From Pseudocitrobacter cyperus (GTDB lineage: Bacteria > Pseudomonadota > Gammaproteobacteria > Enterobacterales > Enterobacteriaceae): a stretch of 64,000 bases of DNA. The stretch spans positions 1,736,001-1,800,000 of the forward strand of contig NZ_JAYMYY010000001.1 in the NCBI RefSeq assembly GCF_039889165.1, in the 5' to 3' direction. The notes beneath the pieces were generated by a model. That model was not told where the DNA came from. It saw nothing but the letters and a program-made list of their open reading frames with translations, and did no database searches. A program made the position numbers and the translations under genes. Position 1 is the first letter of the stretch. Every line of letters starts with the position of its first letter. Shown one piece after another: positions 9,001-17,247 of this stretch.

Positions 9001-10041
9001 ATGTGGATTGTTAACCCACCGCCGCGTATCGGGCTGCTTTTACTGCTTTTGTCCGCAGCACTATTCTCCACCAGCAGCTATGCGCTGACCTGCAAACGCG
9101 CCAATGACGGCAGCGTTGAGCAGCTTATAACCCTGGATCATCAAATCAATGTTTCCACGGCGAATCTGGCGCCGAACACGGTGCTTTGGCGCTCGCAGAC
9201 GTTTACTTCCACGTTCAAATGCACCGATACCAATAACCACCCGAAGGGCGAAGATGCCTACCTGTGGTGGGATCCCGATCGTCAGATGTCTGCAATCCAC
9301 AACTCGCTGGAAGTGGGCGTGACTTTCCTCGGCAGTGATATCAACCCCACGAAAATTAAAAGCACCGACATCGGCCCCGGCACGGTATGTGATCCGGCGT
9401 TTAATGGACGGTGCAGGCCGCCGGCGCTTCCCCAGACAATCACCGCCACCTATGCCATCTATATCAAGGCGACGGGCAATCCCCCGCCGTCCACCGGCAC
9501 TATCACCGATCAAAGTAAATATGCGGTCTTTCAGGTCGATGGCGAAGGCGGCTTAAACAACCAGCCTAACAGCAACTTCCGCGTCTATGTCTCCGGCCTC
9601 GGGAATATCAAATTTATCTCCTGTAGCCCAAAAATTACCGTCTCCGCCAACAACGGTGAAACGGTCAATTTCGGTGCCATTCCGGCGCGTAATGCGGCGG
9701 TTGGCAAGATTGAAAAGCAGGTGCCTTTTAGCATTCGCGCCGATCTCACCGGCCAGGGCCAGGATTGTGAAAAGCAGACGCTGATGGCTAGCTTCAGCAC
9801 CACTTACCCCACTCAGGACAATCAGTTGATCCTGCCGGAATCAACCAGCGGCTTCGGGATTTTACTCTCCCGCGCCGATTCACCGAGCACCTGGATTAGC
9901 ATGAACACGCCAACGGAACTGGGTTACGTCAACGGCAGCATCGTAGAAAGTAATTTTCTCGCCAGCCTGAAATGGCTGAGTGCAACGCCGAAAGTGGGCA
10001 AATTCAACGCGTCAGCAAATATTGACGTCACCTTTAAATAA
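9001..10041 (+). CDS. Fimbrial tip protein / adhesin candidate
   Basis: The 346-residue protein has a signal peptide ending 'SSYA' (about residue 28). It has a two-part layout: an N-terminal domain of about 190 residues with Cys at 'LTCKR', 'FKCTD' and 'GTVCDP', then a C-terminal pilin-like domain ending 'NASANIDVTFK'. Length and position after the usher match tip adhesins such as FimH and MrkD, which bind host or abiotic receptors. The receptor cannot be told from sequence. It lies in the same operon as the usher and EAL gene. Confidence 0.8.
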   Translation: MWIVNPPPRIGLLLLLLSAALFSTSSYALTCKRANDGSVEQLITLDHQINVSTANLAPNTVLWRSQTFTSTFKCTDTNNHPKGEDAYLWWDPDRQMSAIHNSLEVGVTFLGSDINPTKIKSTDIGPGTVCDPAFNGRCRPPALPQTITATYAIYIKATGNPPPSTGTITDQSKYAVFQVDGEGGLNNQPNSNFRVYVSGLGNIKFISCSPKITVSANNGETVNFGAIPARNAAVGKIEKQVPFSIRADLTGQGQDCEKQTLMASFSTTYPTQDNQLILPESTSGFGILLSRADSPSTWISMNTPTELGYVNGSIVESNFLASLKWLSATPKVGKFNASANIDVTFK

Positions 10042-10060
10042 ACCAGAGAACGACCACGCA

Positions 10061-10798
10061 ATGCTACAGACCACCGCTGAACCCACCGGGTTGCGCTATG
10101 TTTTTCAGCCGATGTTTGACCGTAATGGCAAGATGATTGCCGCTGAGTGTCTGACCCGGTTTGCGCAGGGCTCCCCGGAGATGCCCCTCTCCGTGGAGCA
10201 GTTCTTTAGCGAAGCGCCCGCCGAACTGCGCGCCCGTATTTTGCAGGAGCAAATTGAACTGGTGAAACGCTACCAGGAGTGGTTTCAGCAAAATAACGTG
10301 ATGGTCACGCTCAATGTGGATGAGTCCACTCTGCATATGCTGAACGATGATTTTATTATCGATTGCGTTAAAACCATCGGCTGCCTCCATTTCGAGGTCA
10401 GCGAATTTTCCAGCACCCTGGTGAAACGCTCGCCCGCCATCGATGCGCTGGCCGATAAATACTCATTCTGGCTGGATGATTTTGGCGCGGGCTACGCCGG
10501 GTTTGGCGCACTGGCGATGCAGTCATTCCGCTTTATTAAGATGGATAAAAATCTGTTGTGGGATTTACGCGAAAAGAAAAACGGTCAGCAGTTGATGGCA
10601 TCGCTGCTGCACTTTTTTAGCGCCAACCACTATCAGGTCATTGTCGAAGGCATTGAAACACCGGAGCATGTGCACTGGCTTAATGATATGCCGTGGTTCG
10701 CTTTGCAGGGGCTACTGTGGCAAGAGCAGAGCATTGAAGCGCTGATCGCCTCTTACCCCTCTCCCGTCGCACTCAATAACCTCGCCACCCAGCATTAA
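10061..10798 (+). CDS. Stand-alone EAL-domain c-di-GMP phosphodiesterase (MrkJ/FimK-like position)
   Basis: The ATG at 10061 gives a 245-residue protein that is essentially one EAL domain. The signature is 'AECLTRF' (E29). Other catalytic positions appear intact: N85, E112/E115, DD at 139-140 in 'DDFGAGY', K160, E196 in 'VEGIET' and Q216. Hydrolysis of c-di-GMP to pGpG is therefore likely. There is no membrane segment and no DNA-binding domain, unlike Klebsiella FimK, which carries an extra N-terminal region. The gene begins 19 bases after the tip gene and before a strong terminator, so it is the last gene of the fimbrial operon and probably acts as a feedback or local c-di-GMP sink. Confidence 0.85.
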   Translation: MLQTTAEPTGLRYVFQPMFDRNGKMIAAECLTRFAQGSPEMPLSVEQFFSEAPAELRARILQEQIELVKRYQEWFQQNNVMVTLNVDESTLHMLNDDFIIDCVKTIGCLHFEVSEFSSTLVKRSPAIDALADKYSFWLDDFGAGYAGFGALAMQSFRFIKMDKNLLWDLREKKNGQQLMASLLHFFSANHYQVIVEGIETPEHVHWLNDMPWFALQGLLWQEQSIEALIASYPSPVALNNLATQH

Positions 10799-10821
10799 CG
10801 CCCCCGGTTGTATTCATAACA

Positions 10822-10855
10822 AACGCAATGCCGACCATGGTCGCATTGCGTTTTT
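10822..10855 (+). terminator. Rho-independent terminator of the fimbrial operon
   Basis: A stem of AACGCAATGC with GCATTGCGTT around a short loop is followed by TTTTT, 24 bases after the EAL stop codon. It is the strongest terminator in this part of the window. Confidence 0.88.
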
Positions 10856-11188
10856 ACATTAATTCAATTTATTATTAACACAACATTAAGAAACAAACTA
10901 TTATAGTTAATACCTCTGCGGCACTATTATTCAGATATTTCCCTCTTCACCCGCCGTAAATACCAATAAAAAAATGAGACAACTCATTCAAAAAATTTAA
11001 ATAGAAAAATATTAAAAACATATGATCATTCATTATGATAGCTATCTTCAATCAATAGCATTCAATCGTGAGAATATTAAGCATTGACAACACGCAGCGC
11101 TACGATGAATTAATGAATTTACTAAGCTTTATTCTTTTTCGCTATTAACAGCAGTGGAAAGATAACTCTCCACACAACTTGTCACAAT
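10856..11188. other. AT-rich intergenic region
   Basis: There are about 330 bases between the fimbrial terminator and the promoter of the glucose dehydrogenase gene. No gene-sized frame is seen. A second TTGACA occurs at about 11084 but lacks a good -10 box at the right distance. Confidence 0.4.
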
Positions 11189-11216
11189 TTGACAAACTGT
11201 TACCCACAGATAATAT
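11189..11216 (+). promoter_or_regulatory. Sigma-70 type promoter of the glucose dehydrogenase gene
   Basis: A perfect -35 TTGACA at 11189-11194 is followed after 16 bases by TAATAT at 11211-11216. This places a start site near 11223, about 55 bases upstream of the ATG. The direct TTGTCACAATTTGACAA arrangement overlapping the -35 could be an operator. Confidence 0.6.
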
Positions 11217-11276
11217 TTATTCCATCCCGATAGCCTCAGATAAATCTGACGCTATATCTATGGTATGGAGCAAGCA

Positions 11277-12698
11277 ATGTTAAATAATAAGACCAAACGA
11301 ATCAGCCAGGCTGTGGCGTTATCCCTCGCCCTGTGTGGTGTCAGCTATGCAGCAAGCCACGCGTCATCGGCAAAACACCCGGAAGTGCAGGCCAATGAGC
11401 CGTTTTCAGCCCATGTGCTGATCAGCGGACTGGATGCGCCGTGGGATATGGTGTGGGGGCCGGATGGTTATTTGTGGGTGACTGAGCGTAAAGCCGCGTC
11501 TATCGATCGTATCGACCCGAAAACCGGCGAGAAAAAAGTCGCCATTACCCTGAGCGGTGTTCATGTTGGGCCTCAGCATGAAGGCGTTCTCGGCCTGGCA
11601 TTATCGCCGAAATTTATGCAAGCGGGTGGTGATAATTATGTTTACACCGCTTACACCTATATGAACGGTAATGAAGAACACGCCAAAATCGTTCGTCTGG
11701 AATATGATGAAAAAACCCAAAAACTGGGTAACGAAAAAGAGATCCTGGCCGGTTTCCCGGCGGGGAATGACCACAATGGTGGGCGTCTGCGCTTTGGGCC
11801 GGATGGTAAACTCTATTACACCATTGGCGAACAAGGGCATAACCAGGGCGCGAATTTCTGCAAACCGATCGATGCACAGCGTATTCCAACTGAGGAAGAG
11901 CTGAAAAATAAAAACTACGCCGCTTATGCCGGTAAAGTTCTGCGTCTGAATATTGACGGGACGATCCCGGAAGATAACCCGGTTATTCATGGTATTAAGA
12001 GCCACCTGTTTACCTACGGTCATCGTAACCCGCAAGGGCTGGTATTCGTCGGTAATACCCTTTACGCCTCCGAACAGGGGCCGTCATCTGACGATGAGCT
12101 GAACATTCTTGAAGCGGGCGGTAACTACGGCTGGCCGCACGTTGCTGGTTTCCAGGACGATCAGGCTTATGTCTATGCCAACTACTCGAAGGCCGAGAAC
12201 TGCCCGTCTCTGACCTGGGATCCGAACCATATTCCGGCAGGGGTACCGGTGCAGAAAGAGAGCGAGTGGAAAGCCGCCGACTTTAAAGCGCCAGTCAAAA
12301 CCTTCTTCACCGTCAAAGGGGGCTACACCTATAACGATGCCAGTTGCAGCGCGGATTCTGCGTACATTTGTTGGCCGACTATTTCACCGTCAAGCGTAAC
12401 GTACTACCCGGCGGATGGTGTCATCAAAAGCTGGCGCAACTCCATCATCGTAAGCTCGATGAAAAACGGCGCACTTTATCGCGTACCGTTGAATGCGGAT
12501 AAGAAAGACGTACAGGGTGATGTGGCGAAATACTTCCACACCGCAAACCGCTACCGTATGGCGGTGGTCAGCCCGGATACCCGCAAAATCTTCGTGGCGA
12601 CCGATAACTTCGGTAACGTGATGGATGAGTCCAATCATCCGACCCACAATCTGAGCAATCCGGGTTCGATTATCGTCTTCGAATATACCGGTAAGTAA
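11277..12698 (+). CDS. gdhB: PQQ-dependent soluble glucose dehydrogenase (GdhB family)
   Basis: Start chosen at the ATG at 11277 because GGAG lies 6 bases upstream. An ATG 12 bases earlier is less well placed. The product has 473 residues with a signal peptide ending near 'VSYA', so it is periplasmic. The six-bladed propeller closely follows Acinetobacter s-GDH: 'NDHNGGRLRFGPDG' with the base His at 166, and 'GHRNPQG' with Arg at 250. These match His144 and Arg228 of that enzyme with the same 22-residue offset. It also has 'SEQGPSSDDE' and 'GGNYGWP'. It should oxidise aldose sugars to lactones using PQQ and Ca2+. No PQQ synthesis genes are in the window; the next gene encodes a PQQ receptor homologue. 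Confidence 0.88.
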   Translation: MLNNKTKRISQAVALSLALCGVSYAASHASSAKHPEVQANEPFSAHVLISGLDAPWDMVWGPDGYLWVTERKAASIDRIDPKTGEKKVAITLSGVHVGPQHEGVLGLALSPKFMQAGGDNYVYTAYTYMNGNEEHAKIVRLEYDEKTQKLGNEKEILAGFPAGNDHNGGRLRFGPDGKLYYTIGEQGHNQGANFCKPIDAQRIPTEEELKNKNYAAYAGKVLRLNIDGTIPEDNPVIHGIKSHLFTYGHRNPQGLVFVGNTLYASEQGPSSDDELNILEAGGNYGWPHVAGFQDDQAYVYANYSKAENCPSLTWDPNHIPAGVPVQKESEWKAADFKAPVKTFFTVKGGYTYNDASCSADSAYICWPTISPSSVTYYPADGVIKSWRNSIIVSSMKNGALYRVPLNADKKDVQGDVAKYFHTANRYRMAVVSPDTRKIFVATDNFGNVMDESNHPTHNLSNPGSIIVFEYTGK

Positions 12699-12706
12699 TG
12701 CGCCTC

Positions 12707-12736
12707 CAGGCGGGCACACTGGCCCGCCTGTTTTTT
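12707..12736 (+). terminator. Rho-independent terminator after gdhB
   Basis: CAGGCGGGC and GGCCCGCCTG form a GC-rich stem followed by TTTTTT, 8 bases after the gdhB stop. The receptor gene starts only 24 bases later, so it is expressed by read-through or from a promoter inside gdhB. Confidence 0.82.
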
Positions 12737-12759
12737 CTTCTCTGATAGAAATTTGCCTC

Positions 12760-14895
12760 ATGAAATTAACTCTGCCCCTCTCCGGGCTGGCGGCCTCTTT
12801 TGCGCTGGCTCCGGTTTCATGCGTTTATGCGCAGGATGCCACCTCCGACGCCATGGCGGCTGACGGAGAACAAACCATGATTGTGAGCGCGGCGGCCAGC
12901 TCCGGGCTCTCGGCACTCGAGACACCCGCTGCCGTCTCTGTGGATTACGGCGATGACATCCGTCATGCCGCCCCACGAATTAATCTCTCTGAAGGTCTGG
13001 CCGACGTACCGGGCCTGCAAATTCAAAACAGACAAAATTTCGCCCAGGACTTACAGATGTCGATTCGCGGCTTTGGCGCGCGTTCGACCTTCGGCATTCG
13101 CGGTTTGCGTCTGTATGTCGACGGCATTCCGGCGACCATGCCGGACGGCCAGGGACAGTTATCCAGTATCGATATTGGTTCAATTGACCATGTCGAGGTG
13201 CTGCGTGGCCCCTTCTCCGCCCTTTACGGCAACGCATCCGGCGGCGTGGTCAATGTCGAAACCGAAACCGGCCGTCAGCCCGCCACCATTGAAAGCAGTA
13301 ACTATTACGGCAGCTTCGGCACCTGGCGCACCGGGTTAAAAGCCACCGGCGCGCCAGGCGATGGCACGCAGGTCGGCGATGTGAATTACACCGTCTCCAG
13401 CAGCCGCTTCTCAACGCACGGTTTTCGCGATAACAGCGCGGCGCATAAAAACCTGCTCAACGCCAAACTGGGCGTGAAGGTCAATGACACGGGCAGCCTG
13501 ACGCTGCAACTCAACAGCGTGGACATCACCGCGGACGACCCCGGCGGCTTAACCCACGAGGAGTGGAAATCGAACCCGGCGCAGGCGCCTCGCGGCGAGC
13601 AGTACCGCACGCGTAAAACCGTCAAGCAGACCCAGGCCGGGCTGCGTTATCAGCAGGGATTAAGCGATCATGATGACCTGAGCATTATGACCTGGGCCGG
13701 GATCAGGGAAACCGTGCAATACCAGTCCATTCCCTACTTTGTCCAGCAGCGCAGCGAAACCCATCCGGGCGGCGTGATCGATTTAACCCGCCGCTATCAG
13801 GGCATTGATACGCGCTGGACGCACCACGAAGCGCGTTACGCCATCACTACCGGTCTCGACTATGAGACGATGACCGAGCAGCGTAAAGGCTATGAAAACT
13901 TCGTCTATCAGAACGGTCATTACGATCTGGGCACGAAGGGCGACATGCGCCGCAACGAACGCAACCTGATGTGGAACCTCGACCCCTATATTCAGACCAA
14001 CTGGCAGCTTACGTCAGCCCTGAGTCTGGATGCCGGGGTGCGCTACAGTTCGGTGTGGTTCGACTCCAACGACCATTACATTGTCGGTAAAAACGGGAAC
14101 GACAGCGGCGAAGCGAGCTATCACAAATGGCTTCCGGCAGCGGCGCTGAAATATGCCATCATGCCGACGTGGAACGTCTATCTCTCCGCCGGGCGCGGCT
14201 TCGAAACGCCGACCATTAACGAACTCTCATATCGGCCGGACGGACAGTCGGGGCTTAACTTTGGCTTGCAGCCCGCCACCAACACCACGGTGGAAGTAGG
14301 CAGTAAATGGCAGGTCGGCACCGGGCTTGCCAGCCTGGCGCTGTTTAATACGGATACCAAAGACGAAATCGTTGTGGCGTCGAGCGACAATGGGCGTACC
14401 TCTTACCAGAACGCCGGCAAAACGCGCCGCCGCGGCGTAGAACTGGCCTGGGATCAGCAGTTTGCCACCGCCTGGCGCGCGAAACTCGCCTGGACATGGC
14501 TTGACGCGACCTACCGTGAAGACGCCAGCAGCACCATTCAGAGCGGCAACCGCATTCCGGGAATTGCCCGTAACAGCGTCTTCGCCTCCCTGGGCTGGGT
14601 GCCGGATGAGGGGTGGTACGCAGGCGCGGAAATGCGTTACATGAGCGACATTCAGGCCAATGATGCCAACACGGCGCAGGCTCCGGCCTACACCGTGACC
14701 GCACTGAACAGCGGCTACAAGTTTGTCGCGGATAACTGGGTGGTGGATGTTTATACCCGCGTCGATAACCTGTTTGATAAGGATTATGTAGGGTCTGTGA
14801 TTGTTAACGAAAGCAATGGTCGTTATTACGAACCGGCGCCGGGTCGCAATTACGGGGTGGGATTATCGGTGAGTTATTTGTTTGATGCGATGTAA
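12760..14895 (+). CDS. pqqU: TonB-dependent PQQ receptor homologue (PqqU/YncD family)
   Basis: The 711-residue protein is a close full-length homologue of E. coli YncD, now named PqqU, the outer-membrane importer of pyrroloquinoline quinone. It has a signal peptide to about residue 24, a TonB-box-like 'EQTMIVSA' near 37-44, and a plug with 'SIRGFGARSTFGIRG' and 'YVDGIPATMPDGQGQ'. A 22-strand barrel ends near 'NESNGRYYEPAPGRNYGVG', a segment shared with YncD. It would import PQQ from outside the cell with TonB-ExbBD energy. Its place directly after a PQQ-dependent dehydrogenase supports this substrate. The chain ends in Met rather than the usual aromatic residue. No Fur box was recognised. Confidence 0.88.
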   Translation: MKLTLPLSGLAASFALAPVSCVYAQDATSDAMAADGEQTMIVSAAASSGLSALETPAAVSVDYGDDIRHAAPRINLSEGLADVPGLQIQNRQNFAQDLQMSIRGFGARSTFGIRGLRLYVDGIPATMPDGQGQLSSIDIGSIDHVEVLRGPFSALYGNASGGVVNVETETGRQPATIESSNYYGSFGTWRTGLKATGAPGDGTQVGDVNYTVSSSRFSTHGFRDNSAAHKNLLNAKLGVKVNDTGSLTLQLNSVDITADDPGGLTHEEWKSNPAQAPRGEQYRTRKTVKQTQAGLRYQQGLSDHDDLSIMTWAGIRETVQYQSIPYFVQQRSETHPGGVIDLTRRYQGIDTRWTHHEARYAITTGLDYETMTEQRKGYENFVYQNGHYDLGTKGDMRRNERNLMWNLDPYIQTNWQLTSALSLDAGVRYSSVWFDSNDHYIVGKNGNDSGEASYHKWLPAAALKYAIMPTWNVYLSAGRGFETPTINELSYRPDGQSGLNFGLQPATNTTVEVGSKWQVGTGLASLALFNTDTKDEIVVASSDNGRTSYQNAGKTRRRGVELAWDQQFATAWRAKLAWTWLDATYREDASSTIQSGNRIPGIARNSVFASLGWVPDEGWYAGAEMRYMSDIQANDANTAQAPAYTVTALNSGYKFVADNWVVDVYTRVDNLFDKDYVGSVIVNESNGRYYEPAPGRNYGVGLSVSYLFDAM

Positions 14896-14904
14896 GCGGG
14901 TGGG

Positions 14905-15548
14905 GGTGTTTTCCCCTCACCCTAACCCTCTCCCCAAAGGGGCGAGGGGACGGATTGTGCACAGTTGCTAAGTTCTGCGCCGGTTTTCTCCCTCACCCTA
15001 ACCCTCTCCCCAAAGGGGAGAGGGGACGGATTGTGCACAGTTGTTAAGTTCTGCGCCGGTTTTCCCCCTCTCCCTGTGGGAGAGGGCCGGGGTGAGGGCA
15101 TCAGCGCGCACATTTCCCCCTCACCCTAACCCTCTCCCCAAAGGGGCGAGGGGACGGATTGTGCACAGTTGTTAAGTTCCGCGCTGGTTTTCTCCCTCTC
15201 CCTGTGGGAGAGGGCCGGGGTGAGGGTATCGGTGCACACAGTTCCCCCTCACCCTAACCCTCTCCCCAAAGGGGCGAGGGGACGGATTGTGCACAGTTGC
15301 TAAGTTCCGCACTGGTTTTCTCCCTCTCCCTGTGGGAGAGGGGACGGATTGTGCACAGTTGTCAAGTTCCGCGCTGGTTTTCTCCCTCTCCCTGTGGGAG
15401 AGGGCCGGGGTGAGGGCATCAGCGCGCACATTTCCCCCTCATCCTAACCCTCTCCCTCAAGGGAGAGGGGACGGATTGTGCACAGTTGTTAAGTTCTGCG
15501 CCGGTTTTCCCCCTCTCCCCTTTGGGGAGAGGGCCGGGGTGAGGGGAC
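14905..15548. repeat. Composite palindromic repeat array
   Basis: About 640 bases are built from two hairpin modules and a constant spacer. Module A is CCCTAACCCTCTCCCCAAAG plus its complement side. Module B is CCCTCTCCCTGTGGGAGAGG followed by GCCGGGGTGAGGG. The spacer GACGGATTGTGCACAGTTG occurs six times, at 14949, 15025, 15153, 15281, 15343 and 15470. The intervals are 76, 128, 128, 62 and 127 bases, meaning a basic 128-base A-spacer-B unit with partial deletions. It lies between the converging ends of pqqU and the parR-like gene. Such GC-rich palindromes are common between enterobacterial genes; an array this dense is less so. No protein is encoded. Confidence 0.92.
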
Positions 15549-15561
15549 TGATCGACGTGGC

Positions 15562-16176
15562 CTAAAATATCCCTTTCTGCTTAATCTGCTTCATCTTCTG
15601 TGACTGATTCTCAAGGGTGCGCAAATCCACCTCTTCCGCCCCGCTCGCTTTTACGCTTGCGGGTGCTGCGCGTCCGGATATCCGCAACTGTTGCAGCAAC
15701 AGATTTTGTTGCTCCAGCAAGCCCTTAAGCTGGGCGATTTCGCTGCGCATTGCGGAGAGTTCCTCCTCGCCTTTGGGCTGTCGCTGTGCCGCATCAGACA
15801 TCAACGCGCGCATCTGGCGAAGCTGCTGCTTGCTGAACTCCGGGTTGTACTCCTGCGGTTCTGGCGGTGCGACAGGCAGTAGCTGCCCTGCGCTCAGTTC
15901 CGCACATAGCTCGTCCAGCGTCAGCGCTTCCCGGCCTATCGACTCGGCTATATGGCTGCAAAGCTGCGGATTCAGCATCTGCAACTGCAGCCCGGCCAGA
16001 TAGACATTGCGGTGAAAACGACGGATTTCCATGCTGGTATCGCTGCTGTTTCCCCCGGCGTTATTGGTTTCTTCATGCCACTTTTTCAGGTGCAGCATCG
16101 CGCGCAGATCCGCGCGCGAATGTTCCGGCGACAAATGCAGGGAGAGATTAACCCGGCGAATTTGCCTGTTACTCAT
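15562..16176 (-). CDS. ParR/StbB-like DNA-binding adaptor with coiled-coil extension
   Basis: Start is the ATG at 16176, which overlaps the parM-like stop in the pattern ATGAGTAA; a longer frame from 16191 is less likely. The product has 204 residues. Residues 1-90 resemble the plasmid ParR (StbB) ribbon-helix-helix domain: a basic first strand ('RRVNLSLHLSP'), then helices around 'FHRNVYLAGLQLQML' and 'LTLDELCAEL'. ParR proteins of about 117 residues end near here. This one continues with a Pro-rich link and a predicted coiled coil (about 135-170, 'MRSEIAQLKGLLEQQNLLLQQL'). In plasmid systems ParR links centromere DNA to ParM filament ends. Homology is distant and the call leans partly on the adjacent parM-like gene. 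Confidence 0.65.
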   Translation of the reverse strand: MSNRQIRRVNLSLHLSPEHSRADLRAMLHLKKWHEETNNAGGNSSDTSMEIRRFHRNVYLAGLQLQMLNPQLCSHIAESIGREALTLDELCAELSAGQLLPVAPPEPQEYNPEFSKQQLRQMRALMSDAAQRQPKGEEELSAMRSEIAQLKGLLEQQNLLLQQLRISGRAAPASVKASGAEEVDLRTLENQSQKMKQIKQKGIF

Positions 16177-17218
16177 CGTCACCCACCTCAACCATCTGCG
16201 GCGCGGCTACCTGCTCAACGCCGCTTTCCGCATGATAGAGGCAAATTTCACGCGACAGCGCGCTTTGCGGGTTTTCAATCGTCACCACGCGTTCGCCAAG
16301 GGTCGCATAGGTCTGGCGCACGGCGGATTCAATCAGATGCGCCCCGCCGCCTACCAGATAAACCCGGTTCGGGTTTTTGGCGAACTTCTTCGCTTCATAC
16401 GCCACCTGGTCGCCCAGTTCCTGAATTTTAATCGCCACTCGCTCCAGAATATCGTCAATGCGCGACTCATCGTTGATCACGCTTTTGACAAATGCCATGT
16501 CATGACGGCGCTTAATCAGTTCGTTCGCCACCAGATAGCTGGAGTCGCTGTCGGCCGCCGCCAGCAATTTACGCGTCGCGTCCGTGACCATCGCCACGCC
16601 GATTTCGTTATTACCGTAAATTGCGGACACATCATCAAATTCACCGACGATCACCCCCATATCCAGCGTGGTGCCGCCGCAGTCGATCACCAGTGATTTG
16701 GTAAACTCATTAACGTTCGAGTTCAGCAGATGCGACAGCGCCGCAGGCAGGCTCTCCGGCATCACCTGGACATCCACAATGCGGAACAGCTCGCCTTTGT
16801 TGAGTGAAATCTCACGCATCAGGTTACGGCGCTTTGCTTCGATACGACTTTCATTACGCTGGCAGTCGTCCGGGTTGTAGAACTGGGTAATCGGCAGCGT
16901 CACCACAATCTCCACATCACACGGCGCCATACCGGTTTGCAGCAGCGCGTGATGCACCGCCAGCAGGTTCAGATCGTCATACTGGTAGTCGATGTGCGTG
17001 GTGGAGAGTGCTTTATCGGAGGTGGCGTCGTAGGTGTATTTGGTGGTGCCGATGGTGTAGTTGTACACCGACTGGCCGCGCAGCAGCGCCGCACTCTTCC
17101 AGTCTTTGCGAAACGAGTTCGGCGAAACGACGGTTTTCAGCGTGCCATTGTCAATCCAGCTAATTTTGACGTTAGTGGAGCCATCATCAATGGCAAATTT
17201 CATACGCGTTGCGGTCAT
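16169..17218 (-). CDS. parM: ParM/StbA-like actin-type segregation ATPase
   Basis: The 349-residue protein aligns along its length with plasmid R1 ParM. The actin-fold nucleotide motifs are all visible: phosphate-1 'IDDGSTNVK' (about 10-18), phosphate-2 'IDCGGTTLD' (178-186) and adenosine 'LVGGGAHLI' (288-296). 'VAVHHALL'-like and 'VMPES' segments are also shared with R1 ParM. It should polymerise with ATP into dynamic filaments. It has about 30 extra C-terminal residues. It begins 29 bases after the NlpC/P60 gene, with no terminator seen, so it is part of the lateral motor operon. There is no room upstream for a parC-type centromere. Chromosomal placement and operon partner are unusual. Confidence 0.88.
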   Translation of the reverse strand: MTATRMKFAIDDGSTNVKISWIDNGTLKTVVSPNSFRKDWKSAALLRGQSVYNYTIGTTKYTYDATSDKALSTTHIDYQYDDLNLLAVHHALLQTGMAPCDVEIVVTLPITQFYNPDDCQRNESRIEAKRRNLMREISLNKGELFRIVDVQVMPESLPAALSHLLNSNVNEFTKSLVIDCGGTTLDMGVIVGEFDDVSAIYGNNEIGVAMVTDATRKLLAAADSDSSYLVANELIKRRHDMAFVKSVINDESRIDDILERVAIKIQELGDQVAYEAKKFAKNPNRVYLVGGGAHLIESAVRQTYATLGERVVTIENPQSALSREICLYHAESGVEQVAAPQMVEVGDDE

Positions 17219-17247
17219 GGGTTATATCTCAATCTAAAGGGTATGCT

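Noticed and set aside
14905..15548. Regular repeats that could suggest a CRISPR array
   Set aside because: The repeats are long palindromes with the 'spacers' themselves repeated, the period is irregular (62-128 bases), and no cas gene is present.
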